Of a stretch of 64,000 nucleotides of DNA, positions 63,958-64,000 are shown one piece after another (the first letter of the stretch is position 1; each line of letters begins with the position of its first letter). The stretch covers positions 1 to 64,000 of the forward strand of contig NZ_JABKKE010000015.1 of assembly GCF_013166575.1 (NCBI RefSeq), given 5' to 3'. Below the pieces are notes generated by a model. That model was not told the DNA's origin and made no database searches. It saw only the letters and a program-made list of their open reading frames with translations. Origin of the DNA: Xylanibacter rodentium (GTDB lineage Bacteria > Bacteroidota > Bacteroidia > Bacteroidales > Bacteroidaceae). A program made the translations under genes and the position numbers.

Positions 63958-64000
63958 GTTTAAAGATCGTTTTAAATTTTGTACAAAAGTAACAAAAGAG

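Overview
This window is a chromosomal segment of a Bacteroidales bacterium, most likely Prevotellaceae or a close relative. The evidence is the Bacteroidota-type promoters (TTTG, 19-20 bp, TAnnTTTG), abundant lipoproteins, tandem TPR-HTH regulators, a large family of 6-bladed beta-propeller lipoproteins with NVEALA-type exported peptides, and the sizes of RpoB (1270 aa) and RpoC (1442 aa). The genus is an inference.

Layout. 1-2050: the end of one, and all of a second, transmembrane TPR-HTH regulator, with nearly identical 3' ends. 2728-9794: RDD protein (minus strand), then SpoIIM-like protein, polytopic membrane protein, DUF4129, DUF4350, MoxR ATPase and DUF58, a typical Bacteroidota MoxR/DUF58 envelope cluster. 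10641-13900: DUF3467, a PHP-type phosphoesterase and a CbbX/SpoVK-like AAA+ ATPase with a long structured leader. 14010-28673 (minus strand): the informational core. It runs from rpsU, a Xer recombinase and hpf into tRNA-Thr/Tyr/Gly/Thr-tuf-tRNA-Trp-secE-nusG-rplKAJL-rpoBC. 30188-32671: a secreted GH2 beta-galactosidase-like enzyme. 32710-41422 (minus strand): a TolC / adaptor / two-permease RND efflux operon.

41454-64000 (nearly all minus strand) is the unusual part. It repeats one module many times: an NVEALA-leader exported peptide, a 6-bladed beta-propeller lipoprotein, and a thioredoxin-like CxxC protein. I count five NVEALA peptides, seven propellers and four thioredoxin-like proteins, plus fragments of others. 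Embedded among them are a MauE/DoxX-like membrane protein, a type I signal peptidase, an O-antigen-ligase-like protein with a TPR tail, a serine hydrolase, a TPR-TM-HTH regulator and two copies of a small secreted beta-rich protein. The gene content suggests export, signal-peptide removal, disulfide formation and surface handling of a family of Cys-rich peptides. The function is inferred, not shown. The peptide, propeller and thioredoxin genes look clearly more AT-rich than the ligase, signal peptidase and MauE genes, and the locus carries duplications, frameshifts and truncated copies, so it appears to be turning over rapidly.

Three palindromic MITE-like elements (2163-2501, 10078-10330, 29522-29876) each lie directly against minisatellite arrays. 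Solitary end sequences of the same element lie beside truncated genes inside the NVEALA locus. No insertion sequence, rRNA operon or CRISPR array was seen.
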